DNA of 64,000 nucleotides from Lota lota (GCA_026745465.1 JACYXH010000216.1:28501-92500); one strand, 5' to 3'; positions 39,544 through 50,533 are shown, numbered from the stretch's first letter. Notes: a model not told the origin generated them from the sequence alone. A program made the numbers and translations.

Positions 39544-40452
39544 TTGACCATTTGATTTTAATCTTTCCAATTAGTCTTAGACTCTTTGTTTGTTGTACCC
39601 TATGATTGCTTTTGCATTTAGGCCCTCCCTGATTAGCAAGCAGTTGTATGCTAGTAAATGACATCGTTAATTTCATAATCTGTGGACATCTTTGCACAGC
39701 TCAAAAATCACACAGGTTAATGTTAATGGGATATATGTATAGAAAAAAATAAACCACTAATACGTATGTTCCTTCATAAATAAACAGTATAAACTCAATA
39801 ATTTCATCACTTATTAACCTCTAATTGTTGTTATTTTTACAATAGTAAAAATACAAATGTTCCCCCTTTGTAAAATTGTCTGTAATGACATTTGATATCA
39901 GTATGATAGAATGAATTAATCAAAAACCAAAATAGTATCCCATTTCTCAAATGCATCAAGGTTGAACCGTTTCAGAAAATAATTGATGGCAGAAGAAATC
40001 ACTTCTGAGACTGAAAGTCTTTAGCAGATGGGAGAAAAAGGCAAACTGTCTTAATTCTGTCAGACTATCTGATTAAATTAAATAACTACTATTAATTTTT
40101 TAAGCATAAAAGTAAACATATCAATTATGAAAGAAAACAATGAATTAAGAGCTGAAAAAATAACTGGAGAACACATTTTTTTCTCAATTTAACCACAATA
40201 TTTTTCTTAAATAAATAACTTTTTCTTTTGTAAAGACACTTTTTGAAACAGTAGACATACCCTAATTCCCAAAGTCATTGAATAAACATCACCAACAAAT
40301 GATTAGCCAGGGACACATCTGACAGCCCCTTCCACGGCCAACGCTCCTTTGTCCCATTAACCAATTATCGTCTTGTAAATATCGTCTCTAGTTGAACGAA
40401 TCTGTGTTATTTTTTTTTTTAATCCCGTTCCATTTCGGAAAACCAAAGCACA
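38112..40452 (-). other. lrrc4c: Probable 3' UTR of lrrc4c (extent uncertain)
   Basis: AT-rich, non-coding DNA follows the stop codon. Read on the minus strand, the first canonical AATAAA hexamers found are at 38321-38316 and 38117-38112. An ATTAAA variant lies at 39562-39557. The 3' UTR could therefore be about 0.9 to 2.3 kb, but nothing in the sequence proves which site is used. The stretch includes a (GT)n tract at 39487-39541 and a moderately GC-rich patch at 38870-39300. The latter could instead be a separate conserved element. Confidence 0.35.
39487..39541. repeat. (CG)n-(GT)n compound microsatellite
   Basis: A short GCGCGAGCGCGC block runs into about 20 GT units. It lies about 0.9 kb downstream of the lrrc4c stop, so it may be within the 3' UTR. 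It is Z-DNA prone. Confidence 0.95.
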
Positions 40453-42432
40453 TCAGATCTGGGTCTCTTGCACATTGTCCTTGGAGCTCGCCCGGATCAA
40501 CAAAGGTTCGTGCGCCGAGCTGTGCATGGAGTTGATGGTGGAGACGTGGTTGTACGCGCTCTTGTAGCTGTTGTAATGGTTGAGGTGCTCATGCTCCAGC
40601 GGGGGAAGGGTGAGGTGACCCTCCATGCCCCCCGGGCCGCCGGTCACGCAGTCCTCGTCCACGTTGATGATCTCGATGGTGCGCGTGGGCGCGTGGTGGT
40701 TCTGCTGGTGGTGCTGCTTCCGCATCTTGTAGAAGATGATCAGCATGACGGCCGCCATCAGCGTGATGGCCACGAAGCAGCCGATGATGATCTTGGTGGT
40801 CTTCATGACCTCGTCCAATCCGTTGAGAGAGCCCTCCCCGCCCAGCTCCGTGACGGGGACGGTGTACGTCCTCTCCGTTGCCCGGGTGGAGTGCGACCTC
40901 CGAGCCGTGGTGGTGGTGGTGGTGGTGGTGGTGGTGGAGGCGGTGGAGGTGGCGGCGGAGGCGGAGGAGATGGACTCCCACGGGCCGGACGCGGTGGGCC
41001 TCGCGTTCTGCTGCACAGTGGTGAAGCCCTCGTTGTGTGGCGTCTCGATGGTCTCCACCGTCACCGTGGTGAAGTAGCTGAAGCCGCTGTTGTCGGTCGA
41101 CGAAACGTTGAGCGTGGCGGAGGCCGTGGTGTTGCCCGCCGAATTGCTCACCATGCACGTGTACGTGCCCGTGTCCTGCGTGGAAACATTGGTGAAGTTC
41201 AACGTCCCGTCGTTCAGAACCGAAATGCGCACCCTGTACGCACCGTGTGTCATGACGGTGCCGTTGGGGGTGATCCAACTGACGGAGGTCAAGGAGCTGG
41301 CCCTGCATTTCAGCTCTGCGGGGCTGCCCTCCGTTACGTTCAGGTCTGCCGGGCGCTCCACAATAACAGGAGCATAACAATGAAAGTAGTTCTGGTCCAG
41401 TTCCCCAATGTAGCGCCCCTTGTGGCTGAACGGGGAGCTGCAGCGAGCACAGCAGCTGGTGTTCGCGGGCACCATCTCTTTCAGCCACCAGCTCAGCCAC
41501 AGAATGTCGCAGTTACAATTCCATGGATTGTGATGTAAGTGCACCCTCTCCAGGTGATGCAAGGGCGTGAACAGATCATGGGGCAAAAGGGTCAGGTTGT
41601 TATGGGCCAGGTTGAGCTCTACTAGAGACTGCAGGTCGTCAAAAGAGTTTCTCTCTATGGTCTGGATCTGAGCGTGCATCATCCACAGCTTCTGCAGGTG
41701 AATGAGCCCTTTGAACGAGCCAGGCTTGATGACCGCTAGTTGGTTGCCAGACATTTCCAACTCATCCAGCCTCACCAGGGGAATTAGGTTGGGGATTTCC
41801 TTCAGGTTGCACATGCCCAGGTTCAGGTACCGCAGGTTGCTCAGCCCTTCAAAGGCTCCTTCAGATATGTAAGAGAGACGCTTAAGCTCTCCAAGGTCTA
41901 GCCGGCGTAGCGACGGGACTCTGTTGAAAGCATAGGAGGGGATGCTCTCTATGGGGTTATTCCTCAGCCAGAGCTCTTTCAGTTTGGAAAGGTACTCAAA
42001 CGCCCCGTTGGGGATCGTGGTGAGGCGGTTATCGAAGAGCTCCAGGGTATTTAAGCTCGCCAGTCCATTGAAGGCCCCCAGTTCAATGTTGCGGATGTGG
42101 TTTTTGCTCAGCTGCAGGATCTCCAAGTGCCTCAGGTGCTTGAAGCTATCCACCTTGATGACCTGGATGAGGTTCTCCTGTAGATTCAGGTAGCGGGTGT
42201 TGGTGGAGATGCCATCAGGGACGTCGCGCAGTCCCCGCCGCGTGCAGATCACCTTACTGAACTGGTTACTGCAGGAGCAGACGGATGGGCAGGTCTGAGC
42301 GCGCACCAGCCCTGCCACAACCAGCAGCTGGAGGGCCAGGAGCAGCACAAGCAACGGGTCGGACAAGGCCCGGTTCAGCCTAGGACCTCTCATCATCTGC
42401 TGCTGCTGAGAGGAGGTCATCTTGTTCAACAT
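40453..42432 (-). CDS. lrrc4c: LRRC4C / netrin-G ligand 1 (NGL-1), single coding exon
   Basis: Postsynaptic type I membrane adhesion protein. The family binds netrin-G1 on axons through its LRR domain and PSD-95-type scaffolds through its tail, organising excitatory synapses. The 659-residue product shows: hydrophobic signal peptide (about 26-45) ending before [14 protein letters not shown] cysteines C48, C52, C54, C63; about nine LRRs (80-300); LRRCT cysteines C306, C308, C327/C328, C331, C352; one C2-type Ig domain with C376, W386 and DTGTYTC (C426); a Ser/Thr-rich stalk with ten threonines (500-509); one transmembrane helix (about 546-568); a cytoplasmic tail ending in the class I PDZ ligand ETQI. 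Sequons include N279, N324, N365, N390, N412, N415, N434 and N442. The start MLNKMT, tail HEPLLIR and KDNVQETQI match LRRC4C rather than LRRC4 or LRRC4B, from memory of the family. Human LRRC4C is about 640 residues; the extra length is mainly in the stalk. The reading frame is intact and, as in mammals, uninterrupted by introns. Confidence 0.97.
   Translation of the reverse strand: MLNKMTSSQQQQMMRGPRLNRALSDPLLVLLLALQLLVVAGLVRAQTCPSVCSCSNQFSKVICTRRGLRDVPDGISTNTRYLNLQENLIQVIKVDSFKHLRHLEILQLSKNHIRNIELGAFNGLASLNTLELFDNRLTTIPNGAFEYLSKLKELWLRNNPIESIPSYAFNRVPSLRRLDLGELKRLSYISEGAFEGLSNLRYLNLGMCNLKEIPNLIPLVRLDELEMSGNQLAVIKPGSFKGLIHLQKLWMMHAQIQTIERNSFDDLQSLVELNLAHNNLTLLPHDLFTPLHHLERVHLHHNPWNCNCDILWLSWWLKEMVPANTSCCARCSSPFSHKGRYIGELDQNYFHCYAPVIVERPADLNVTEGSPAELKCRASSLTSVSWITPNGTVMTHGAYRVRISVLNDGTLNFTNVSTQDTGTYTCMVSNSAGNTTASATLNVSSTDNSGFSYFTTVTVETIETPHNEGFTTVQQNARPTASGPWESISSASAATSTASTTTTTTTTTTARRSHSTRATERTYTVPVTELGGEGSLNGLDEVMKTTKIIIGCFVAITLMAAVMLIIFYKMRKQHHQQNHHAPTRTIEIINVDEDCVTGGPGGMEGHLTLPPLEHEHLNHYNSYKSAYNHVSTINSMHSSAHEPLLIRASSKDNVQETQI
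40906..40968 (-). repeat. lrrc4c: Coding (ACC)n triplet tract in the lrrc4c stalk
   Basis: On the coding strand ACC/ACG codons give ten threonines at residues 500-509. They are preceded by a degenerate GCC/TCC/ACC run encoding Ala, Ser and Thr (residues 489-499). It lies between the Ig domain and the transmembrane helix, where human LRRC4C has a shorter Thr-containing stalk. Length variation here would alter the probably O-glycosylated stalk without touching folded domains. Confidence 0.92.
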
Positions 42433-42489
42433 TCATAATTCATCGACGGGTCTTCCACTCTAGAGAGAGAGCGAGTACTTTGGCCGCCT
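42433..42489 (-). other. lrrc4c: 5' UTR part of the lrrc4c coding exon with splice acceptor
   Basis: On the minus strand a pyrimidine-rich run is followed by CTCATTTCAG, an excellent 3' splice site with its AG at 42489-42488. This puts the exon start at 42487, only 55 nt before the ATG at 42432. Mammalian LRRC4C also carries its whole coding region on one 3' exon joined to non-coding 5' exons, so this acceptor fits. The short leader holds two upstream ATGs, at 42443 and 42436. The first opens a five-codon ORF whose TGA overlaps the main start. The acceptor is predicted from sequence only. Confidence 0.65.
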
Positions 42490-42986
42490 GAAATGAGAAG
42501 TCAGAAGAGGGCAAAGTGTTAAAGAGTATTGTATGTACATGTGGTAATTTAGCAGCCGATTATAAGTGAGTGAGGCTGAGAACAATCAAAGTATACAATC
42601 AAAATTGGGAGTGCCATTTAACGTCTATACGTTTGCGATGTCATCATTATTTTTGCACTTACGAAAGATGAAGAAACTGATATTCAGATGCTGTCCTGGA
42701 TTTAGTCATTGTATTGAAAATGAAAAAGGCTAAAGTGCTGCACAACCTATTTTGAAAAGCAGAGAGAGTACAGAGTGCCCATAGAAACACAAGGTTAATA
42801 TTTCATTTTTGTGCATTATGTTGTGCATACCACATACTAGTGTATGGTAATCATACTGCAGATAACCCCAGCGAAACAACCATGAACCACAGCATTACCT
42901 TTCTGTACTCAAACCGACAGATTATTAGCTCTGGGCTTTCCATCGTTCCACAGAGCCATCCAGTTGATTTACTGTATGTACCAGAA
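42490..42986. other. Probable intron of lrrc4c, no feature seen
   Basis: Unique AT-rich sequence directly upstream of the predicted acceptor. No coding potential. Confidence 0.45.
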
Positions 42987-43527
42987 TCTACACCTACTTA
43001 TACCTACACCTACTTATACCTCCTTATATCTACACCTACTTATACCTACACCTACTTATATCACCTTATATCTACACCTACTTATACCTACACCTACTTA
43101 TACCTCCTTATATCTACACCTACTTATACCTACACCTACTTATACCTACACCTACTTATACCACCTTATATCTACACCTAATTATACCTACACCTACTTA
43201 TACCTCCTTATATCTACACCTACTTATACCTACACCTACTTATACCTACACCTACTTATACCTACACCTACTTATACCACCTTATATCTACACCTAATTA
43301 TACCTACACCTACTTATACCTCCTTATATCTACACCTACTTATACCTACACCTACTTATACCTACACCTACTTATACCTCCTTATATCTACACCTACTTA
43401 TATCTACACCTACTTATACCTACACCTACTTATATCTACACCTACTTATATCTACACCTACTTATATCTACACCTACTTATACCTACACCTACTTATACC
43501 TCCTTATACCTCCACCTACTTATATCA
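42987..43527. repeat. Minisatellite of 16-bp units with higher-order structure
   Basis: Built from TACTTATACCTACACC (16 bp) mixed with a longer variant carrying TCCTTATATC, TCACCTTATATC or an AATTATA change. The block order recurs over about 540 bp, so a higher-order repeat has been amplified. Repetitive Leu/Tyr/Thr/Pro frames of 113 and 190 codons here are translations of the repeat and not genes. Confidence 0.96.
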
Positions 43528-44328
43528 CTGCATTGAGCTGCATTAAGTCAATAACGGTCCAACGGTGTGCATTCTTTTTCAATAACAGCACACCTTTGCC
43601 TTTTAACAGTTCAGAATCAATGCGCTACAAATCCAGCTTTACAAACAACTGTCCAATACAACCTTTGACCTGACACAGAAAAAACAAGTACTGCATAATA
43701 CTATTTTAAAAGTTACCTTACAGCTGAAAGAAATGAATATCTAATCATTATTGGTTAGTGTGGTATAAGTGGAATAAACCACTCAGGCGTGCCCCGTTAT
43801 TTATATATTTACCGGGACAGACCGCCATAGTTTATTCCTTACATATCCTCCAAATAGATCTGTTTGAAGCGTCAGTTACAGAGTAGGTAAACAGATTCCT
43901 GTGCATGCACAGTTCCTTCCTAGCATGCCCATCTCTGTTGCCTAGCATAGATGCTTGGAGAAACAATACGAAGTAAGAGCTAATGGTGGGGATGGATTAT
44001 TGGAATCAAAACAACGGTACGGATCAGTGGTTTGTTTCTATGTTTTTCGGGTGAACAATGAAGATCTACAGCGCCGAAGCCAAGAGTCTTGCAGAGACAG
44101 TATATTCTTGTAACGAGGAGGGAAAACATTGTCACTCTTTCTGGTTTTACTGGATATCAGTACTAAGAAAAATAGACACATATGCCAGCCTTGTCTTTAA
44201 GGTTGGTCTTAACAAATAAAAAAATAAATATATAGACACACAGCGCTTAATATCAGGACCCAATTTATTTATTTATTTTGGGACCGTCAGTAGATTTCAT
44301 CTTCCTCTCTAATGAGATATACACAAGC

Positions 44329-44367
44329 ACACACACACACACACACGCACACACACAAACACACACC
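44329..44367. repeat. (CA)n microsatellite, imperfect
   Basis: CA units with AAGC, CGCA and AAAC interruptions. Confidence 0.93.
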
Positions 44368-44611
44368 AAGTCTCCGTGTAGCGTTCAACCTTTTTTGCCG
44401 TGTCATTTCTGAAGAATGAACGGCGGAGATAAAAGTGAGTGTTGACTGAACGCCCTACCACTCCTTCCAGTGAGGTATCCGGAAACTTCTGATAATAAGA
44501 CAAATACTTGGTGACATGTTGTCGTCTGTGGAACAGGGCACACTAGGGACGCTGTCCCCACAAATACCACCTGGGGACATGAACTGGTTCAAATGATGGG
44601 AATATATGTAG

Positions 44612-44614
<3 letters not shown>

Positions 44615-44653
<39 letters not shown>

Positions 44654-44691
44654 TTAGTGATGTGTGTACGTGGAGGGGGGGGGGGGGGGGG
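44615..44691. repeat. (GT)n followed by poly-G (G17)
   Basis: About 18 GT units, a 23-bp GT-rich spacer, then 17 consecutive G at 44675-44691. This is another example of the GT-to-G compound arrangement. Confidence 0.95.
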
Positions 44692-46302
44692 ATGGGGTTA
44701 CACACTGGGGTGCGTTCTGGCAGGCAGAGCTGCTTCTGTGCAGTCACTCTCTGGTGTTATGTGTGTCGCGTCGCCTATTTATATCCTTCAACTAAAGGCT
44801 TGTCTCCTTCACTTCAAAACGGGCAGGCTATTACTGTAATTGCTGATTAATTTATGGATTAATGACTCCATTCATCTGTAATTGCGAAAGTTCAAACTCC
44901 AAGCACCCAAGGCCTGGGGGCAAGACATTTTAGTATTTTTTTGGTGTGCTCTTTTGTATTAAGTCAGGATTTTGTCTTCTTGCCTTCTATGATCCTTCTC
45001 GGGGTTAGACAAGAGCAGTGAGAGTAGCTTTGTGTTGATTGGTTCAGCGATCCCCGTTCGTACCCTATACTTGTTAGCATTACATCTCCATGTAGTTATG
45101 TTATTAGTGGCTTTCAGCATTACAGCACGCTGATGTGAGTTAGGAATTAAGGGCACGCTGAAGCCCTCTGCTTTTAGGATCTGAAACGGTGTTTTATAAA
45201 TTTCTATAATTTGACTTGTCTCTTATGCTAAATTAGTACACGGCAAGGTTAGGGTGAGTTGGCTTGTTTTGTAAATATCAGAACACTTTCTATATTGCGT
45301 ACATTTAATTTGGTTCAGCACATCAGCTTTCTGTGTCTTTCTGCAGCAGTATAGCGAGTCTCATTGGTGAGAAGTGACTAGATTAAGTTGATTTGCAAAT
45401 CAAACAGTGAAGGAATGATGACTGAAACCGGCAGACAATGGAACAGGAAATCTGTACTCTCTGGAAAACAAAATGAAACTGATGCCAATCATGAAGACGT
45501 GTTGCTGTCTAGCATAGTGTAGCGCTGTTTCTTCCGGTTTCAAGCCATGCTCACAATGCTGTGTACTGAACAATCTGAATGTCAATATCTAGATGCTCTC
45601 TGCTATGCAGTGTGTTGCATTGTAAAGTGCTCAGAACACAGTTGACTTCCTTAGCTTATCCCTTGTTGTTGTTGCATAAATAAATACATTTCTGTTAATA
45701 TGGATACACTTCATATGCTGTACTCACGTTAGGTGGGTTTAAAAAAATGTGCACAGGAAATAAACAACACTGAATGGATCTGAGCTGTGTTAGGGATCCA
45801 TGAGATTGTGTGTGATTGGACAAAATAACTCCATCCCTCAGTGAACCAATGCGAATACACCTTGGCAGCCATAGAAAGTAGAAGCGTATTTTTGCATGAT
45901 GCAACAAATCAATATGTCAGCGGCACCGGCAACACGGTGCTCAAACAATAGCCAGACTGCTGCCCATCCATCATCCGTTACACACGCAGAGCCCACGGTC
46001 CGACTGGATGATAATCACAAGGCTTCTGTATGTTTGAGGTCATATCGAAGTCACACAACAAAAAAAAAAAACATTGGGAGACAAAAATGCACTACCCACA
46101 AAAAAACGAAAGAAACACTGAATGACAATTCATATAGGACTCAATTATCCTTGAAGAGACGGTATCTAATCCTACCCCAGCATAGCAAATGATTTCCCTT
46201 CCTTTTCATTGACTAAAGAAAAAGGATGGCTTCTTTCACTAGAAATATTTCCTCTCATTTAACATTAATAGCAGCATAAGAACAAGCAAACTAGGATGCC
46301 CT

Positions 46303-46320
46303 TGTGTGTGTGGGGGGGGG
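46303..46320. repeat. Short (GT)n-poly-G compound
   Basis: GTGTGTGTG directly followed by nine G. Confidence 0.9.
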
Positions 46321-46429
46321 TATTTCTCTGCATGCTTGTGAATATGTGTGTGTGCGCGTGTATTTATGCACGTGTATGGGCATGTGCATGTGGGTCTGGT
46401 GTCCTTGTTTGTTGAAACGTGTAAAAGAG

Positions 46430-46606
46430 TGACAGGGAGAGAAAATGGAAAGGGAGAGAAAAAGAACGAGCTATGGAGAGAGAGAAACAGAGACACACAG
46501 AGAGAGAGAGAGTTGGAGACGCAGAGATAGGGAGAGGGAGTGAGAGAGAGAGAGAGGGGGAGAGAGAGAGAGGGGGAGAGAAACAGAGAGAGCAAGGGAG
46601 AAGGAG
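46430..46606. repeat. Purine-rich (GA)n tract
   Basis: Nearly all A and G on the + strand over about 175 bp, with GAGA and GGGAGAGA units. It can form triplex (H-DNA). Ser/Leu-rich minus-strand frames are its translation. Confidence 0.92.
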
Positions 46607-46699
46607 CAAGCGAGATTAATTAGATGCAAAAATGAAATGAGGTCAGTTCTTAATAATAGCTTGGTAGTAACTTCCTAACATCCTGCTACGAAGCACAAA

Positions 46700-47160
46700 G
46701 CATGGCAGGGAGAGGAACAACGACCCATCATTTTCTCGTCGTGCGCTCCCGTTCCCTGCACGCTGCAAAACCACCGTGGGCCTAAAAATACCACGGGCCG
46801 CACCAACGCCCCGGCATGCCCGACGCAGTCCGTGGGATTAATGCACTGTAGATGGTATCGCCTGCATGCTTGTGTTTTATACACACACCCGTGCGATATG
46901 TCACGGATAATCTCAAGCCCGGGTCTTAGCGGAATCTCGCTGGTGGAGAACGATGCGCCGGGAACATCTTCTCCCCCCGGGGGCTATTGTCTCGAGATTA
47001 AACGAGACTGCTGTTGGGTAAACCAACGCATACAAATGAATGCATAAATAAGTGAGACGCCAGAGAAAGGCATCGTATTACTGAACGACCTCATAGGTGT
47101 TTATTTATGCGCGAGGTGGACTCCATGTATCATCTTTATGGGTGCGAGGAGGAAAAAGAA
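46700..47160. promoter_or_regulatory. Candidate conserved regulatory element (unproven)
   Basis: A repeat-free, CpG-containing stretch that stands out from the AT-rich surroundings. It includes CCTAAAAATACC (MEF2-like core), CCCGGG and several TAAT/ATTA cores. It lies about 4.3-4.7 kb upstream of the lrrc4c coding exon. Conservation cannot be tested here, and it could simply be unique intron DNA. Confidence 0.25.
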
Positions 47161-47273
47161 AAAACGTACGGTAAGTGCGCATTGGGTTCACCATGGGGAT
47201 GACAGTGTGGGGCAGTGGTGGTCTGCTGAAGGGAATACTCCATCAACTCCATAAAGGGTTGGTTATTACATTT

Positions 47274-47528
47274 TAGGGCTGCAACGTGGCTTGAATAGCC
47301 CATAGAAATAACAATTATTTAATCTAATTTTGACAATAGATAATCGTTTATGCAGTTTTGTCAAAATTTGCTGCGTTATATTTCAGATGGTAAAACATTT
47401 CAGACACTGGTAGCTTATGATGGCATTTGCTTTTATTTGTGACGTTTTATAGACTCAACGACGATTAATCAGAAAGAATGCGTCGTGAGATTAACTGACT
47501 GTGACCATAAACCTGAATTGCAGCCCCA
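47274..47528. mobile_element. hAT-like MITE with TAGGGCTGCAAC ends
   Basis: TAGGGCTGCAAC at the left and ATTGCAGCCCCA at the right form terminal inverted repeats. The interior has AATAACAATTATTTAATC, AATAGATAATCG and CGATTAATCAGA, typical of the fish hAT elements starting AGGGCTGCAACTAACGATTA. About 255 bp, no transposase. Target duplication is not clear, so the copy is old. Confidence 0.68.
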
Positions 47529-47904
47529 ATCCATTCATCGTCAGGGCTGTGGTCCACAGCACAGAAGCAGCATGAGCTTTACAGGTAAGGGACTTTGTGA
47601 CCTAACGACGTCGTCCGCTGTTGTGTATCCAGGCTTAAAGGTCAGCGTCACGTTTGCAGAGAGCAGTCTAATTCTCCTGAGACACATTTCACAAAGTTCT
47701 TCTTGAGCCGGATGGATTAGCTTCTCACGTGGCTGTAGGACCGAGTGACGGGAGGGATGAATCGACGATCCATAGATCCATAGATGACTAGATATTGGCA
47801 GATCTATAGATCGCCATCATGTAGATGGGGTCTGATTAATCGGATGTGTTAGTGAGGTTTTTGTTGCCCATCATACAACCGCTACAGCTGTAACAGTGCA
47901 TTAC
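47529..47904. other. Unique DNA between MITE and candidate 5' exon
   Basis: Contains short overlapping ATCCATAGAT / TAGATC(T/G) motifs near 47770-47815. No gene seen. Confidence 0.4.
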
Positions 47905-48240
47905 CTGAAAGTGTGCGACTACATGGATGTCGTTTGACTCCTCTGGCCCAATGCCTTGCTTTTACCAGTCACGCTCCCTCACTTCCGTTTGCCGTCTGAT
48001 CGGGTTTGCGGCCAGCCATTGGTCCATCGAGCTGGCTGTTCCTCTGTTGGACCCGTGTCAAGATCAATCCGCCCAATCACAGCTCAAGCACCACCCGATT
48101 GGCCTGCCCAAATGATTAGGGTCTTCCTCCAGCCTCTCTTCAACAACGAAAGAGGGAGGAACAAGATAGGCCAGATATCGAAGATAGTGATTGACAGAAG
48201 CATGCATCACCCCTAAGAACATAATTTTGTGAAAACAGTC
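47905..48240 (-). promoter_or_regulatory. Candidate CCAAT-box promoter and 5' exon for lrrc4c (speculative)
   Basis: Three CCAAT boxes lie within 85 bp: ATTGG at 48018 and 48098 and CCAAT at 48073. A PBX-MEIS-like TGATTGACAGA is at 48188-48198. Transcribed leftwards, as lrrc4c is, a good donor CAG|GTAAT is met with the exon ending at 47905. It would join the acceptor at 42489-42488 across a 5.4-kb intron. No transcript evidence is available, and donor motifs of this strength occur by chance. Confidence 0.25.
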
Positions 48241-48969
48241 TGCAGCACTTTTCAGTGATCGGGGAACCAACAGAAAAGACAAAAACACTGACACCTAACC
48301 ACAATATGATGGGGCTAATTAGCACCAGCTGGGCAGGGAAGCACCGGTGTTCCCTTTCCCCCACAATGAATCTTGGTAATTTCCGTAGTCAAGTAAAACC
48401 GGAACCGGCTCCTCGACAGGAAGCATTTTCTTCAAACATTAGAGCCACACAGGACGGGAATTCCCCCTGCTCTCGGAACGCTGCTTACGAAGCGGCCTCT
48501 CAGCCACTTCGGTGCTAGCTGTGGATGCTAACGTTGCAGGTTGTCTCCTACTTATGTGCCATGGGTACTGCTGAAAAAACTGAGCAGGCGCTACATTAAT
48601 TAGCCATTAATTAGCCACACTCGAACACAAACACCAGTGGCTGAGGATCCTTAGTGGAGTCCCCTCTGCGGGATAAGGAGTTCCTCACGCACTCGATGGT
48701 TGTGTCAACAAGAACACAGGCTTTTATCGCCTGCCAAACAGGGATGAAATTGAGTTGAAAGGTCAGGGTGACATCTTCAGAGCCCAGCTTAAATCATTGC
48801 ATTGCATCGTCTTCAACAACGTGTGCAAACATTATTTTTTTTAATGGAGGATGGCAGATCGGACCAATCCCCCCACCCATCAAACATCAGCTGATATTAG
48901 GCCGACAAAAGCTTTTAAGGTCAAAATGACCTAACCATTAGAAATGACATGGTAGTAAAGCACTCCCCA
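48241..48969. other. Unique DNA, nothing firm
   Basis: Mixed-composition unique sequence, no gene or repeat recognised. Confidence 0.4.
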
Positions 48970-49200
48970 CTGCATTAGAGTTTAAATTGCCTCATGAGCT
49001 GTTGACATGGGACTGGATCCCAGTTTTATATTTGCTGCCGGGGAGTTCGTCCCTATTCTTTATGCGCCTAAAGAATTGTTGCCTCTGTATGCGACAATTT
49101 AGAATTAAGACTGCTTCTAGCTTATTACTGGCCAATCAGGGCATCTCTTCCCTGATTGACTCGGGGCATCCATCTTGCCTGTCAATCACAGGTGCATGAA
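48970..49200. promoter_or_regulatory. Candidate enhancer with PBX-MEIS and CCAAT motifs (unproven)
   Basis: Contains GGCCAATCAGGG (about 49130-49142), CCTGATTGAC (49151-49160) and CCTGTCAATCA (49178-49188). The last is the reverse complement of the PBX-MEIS composite TGATTGACAGG. Three related TGATTG/CAATCA sites within 60 bp are more than casual clustering, but no conservation data are at hand. Confidence 0.27.
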
Positions 49201-49691
49201 CGCAACATTTCTCAATGGAGGAGGAAAATAGGAAGGGAGGAAGCCGCGAGGGAGGCATTTATTTTGGGTTGTTTAGTTTCTAAATGCTGCTCTCTCCTGC
49301 TCTTTTCGGCTCTCTCAAATCGTACCTACAGCAGCTTGTATGAAGACGTGAGTATTTCTCCAGGTTTAGCAAAGCGTGACCAGAGATGACATGACAGCTG
49401 CTCCTCCACCCACGTGTAAGAGATATATTATCACTTACTGCGGAGACAAACAGTCTGCCTCAGTCAGAGCCACCATGGCCTTCTACGTGCTTGCTCAACG
49501 GAACGGTATGCTAGTAGGCTAATTATGCAATAATTATCTCACAAACGATCGAATAATACAACAAATGCAATGCAATACAGAAAAATGCAACAAATAAGAC
49601 AACAAACATTGGCATATGGTGTGAAAGTAGTAGATAGCTGGAAAGAAACAGCAACACCTAGCGTATTAACTACACTTACTGCTGTGCACTG
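49201..49691. other. Unique DNA, nothing recognised
   Basis: No gene. Includes a short CAATGCAATAC / AAATGCAAC repeat-like patch near 49560-49590. Confidence 0.45.
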
Positions 49692-49692
49692 A

Positions 49693-49732
<40 letters not shown>

Positions 49733-49739
49733 GCTACTA
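49692..49739. repeat. (ACT)n microsatellite
   Basis: About 15 ACT units with one GCT interruption. Confidence 0.95.
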
Positions 49740-50533
49740 TTCACAGTTCAAATCGATAGAAAAGAAACTGTCGAAGGACAACCGATTTGAACACTTTAAT
49801 AAGGGCAACCGTGGAAAGATTAGAAATTGATACAACCTGCCAAATGATATTGCAATTGGAAATAATTTCCTCTTGTGCCCGTCAGATTATTTCTGTTGCC
49901 CACAAGAAACGGATCCAAATTAGAAGTGGACCGTAGCAGTGTGCTCTGTAATAAACAGACAGATTGATGATTAATGGGCGTTAATGTATTGTCTTCTAAT
50001 CCACCAATCCTTTTCTTCACGGATATCTAGAAACGTCATTCCCCGATTCGGTGTGTTTTGATTTCACGTGACGGTTAAACTGGAGTCGTGGTGAGCATTC
50101 CCCACATTCCAGCTGCCGCCGCTGCCACCGCCACCGCCACCGCCACCGCCGCCGCCGGCGCCGGCATTGCCTTCGCGTGTCATCACGGCTCCCGTTGCTC
50201 AAAGGCGTCGTGCTCTTCCTCTTGAACAACGCCGCGGCGTGCGAGCCATCGCTGACCGCGGCTCGGTGCCTGGTCAGCAGGGGCCAGGCGTTCTGTGCTG
50301 GGCACCGGAGCATGGGCGGCGTGCTGCATCGTGTCTGTGTGGGGGGCATTGCCGCGTTGCTATTTAAGTGCAGGGTTCATATCCTGCCGGCCCGCTAGTG
50401 CACATCGGTAATGGCCCCCCTGTCCTGAGTGGGAGGTAGGGGCCCCTGCAGCAACACATGTTCCTGATGAATGAGCCACCCTGAGTCTAATTGGCCTCTT
50501 TGGGCGGAAGGGAAACGTATCATTATAATTATG

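Larger units (their letters stand above)
43528..46302. other. Probable intronic DNA with microsatellites
   Basis: No gene recognised. Contains the CA, GT and G tracts listed separately. Elsewhere it is unique AT-rich sequence. Confidence 0.45.

Noticed and set aside
40418-40423. ATTAAA poly(A) signal on the minus strand 30 nt after the lrrc4c stop
   Set aside because: It would leave almost no 3' UTR and lies within a poly-T/A run, so it is likely fortuitous.
40468-41538. 356-codon open frame antisense to lrrc4c, and 303-codon frame on the same strand at 40589-41500
   Set aside because: Both are frames overlapping the GC-rich, third-position-biased lrrc4c coding region. They show Gly/Val/Arg/His-rich low complexity with no domain.
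42840-43536. Leu/Tyr/Thr/Pro repeat proteins of 113 and 190 codons
   Set aside because: These are translations of the 16-bp minisatellite. The repeat varies by non-codon lengths and has no start or splice context.
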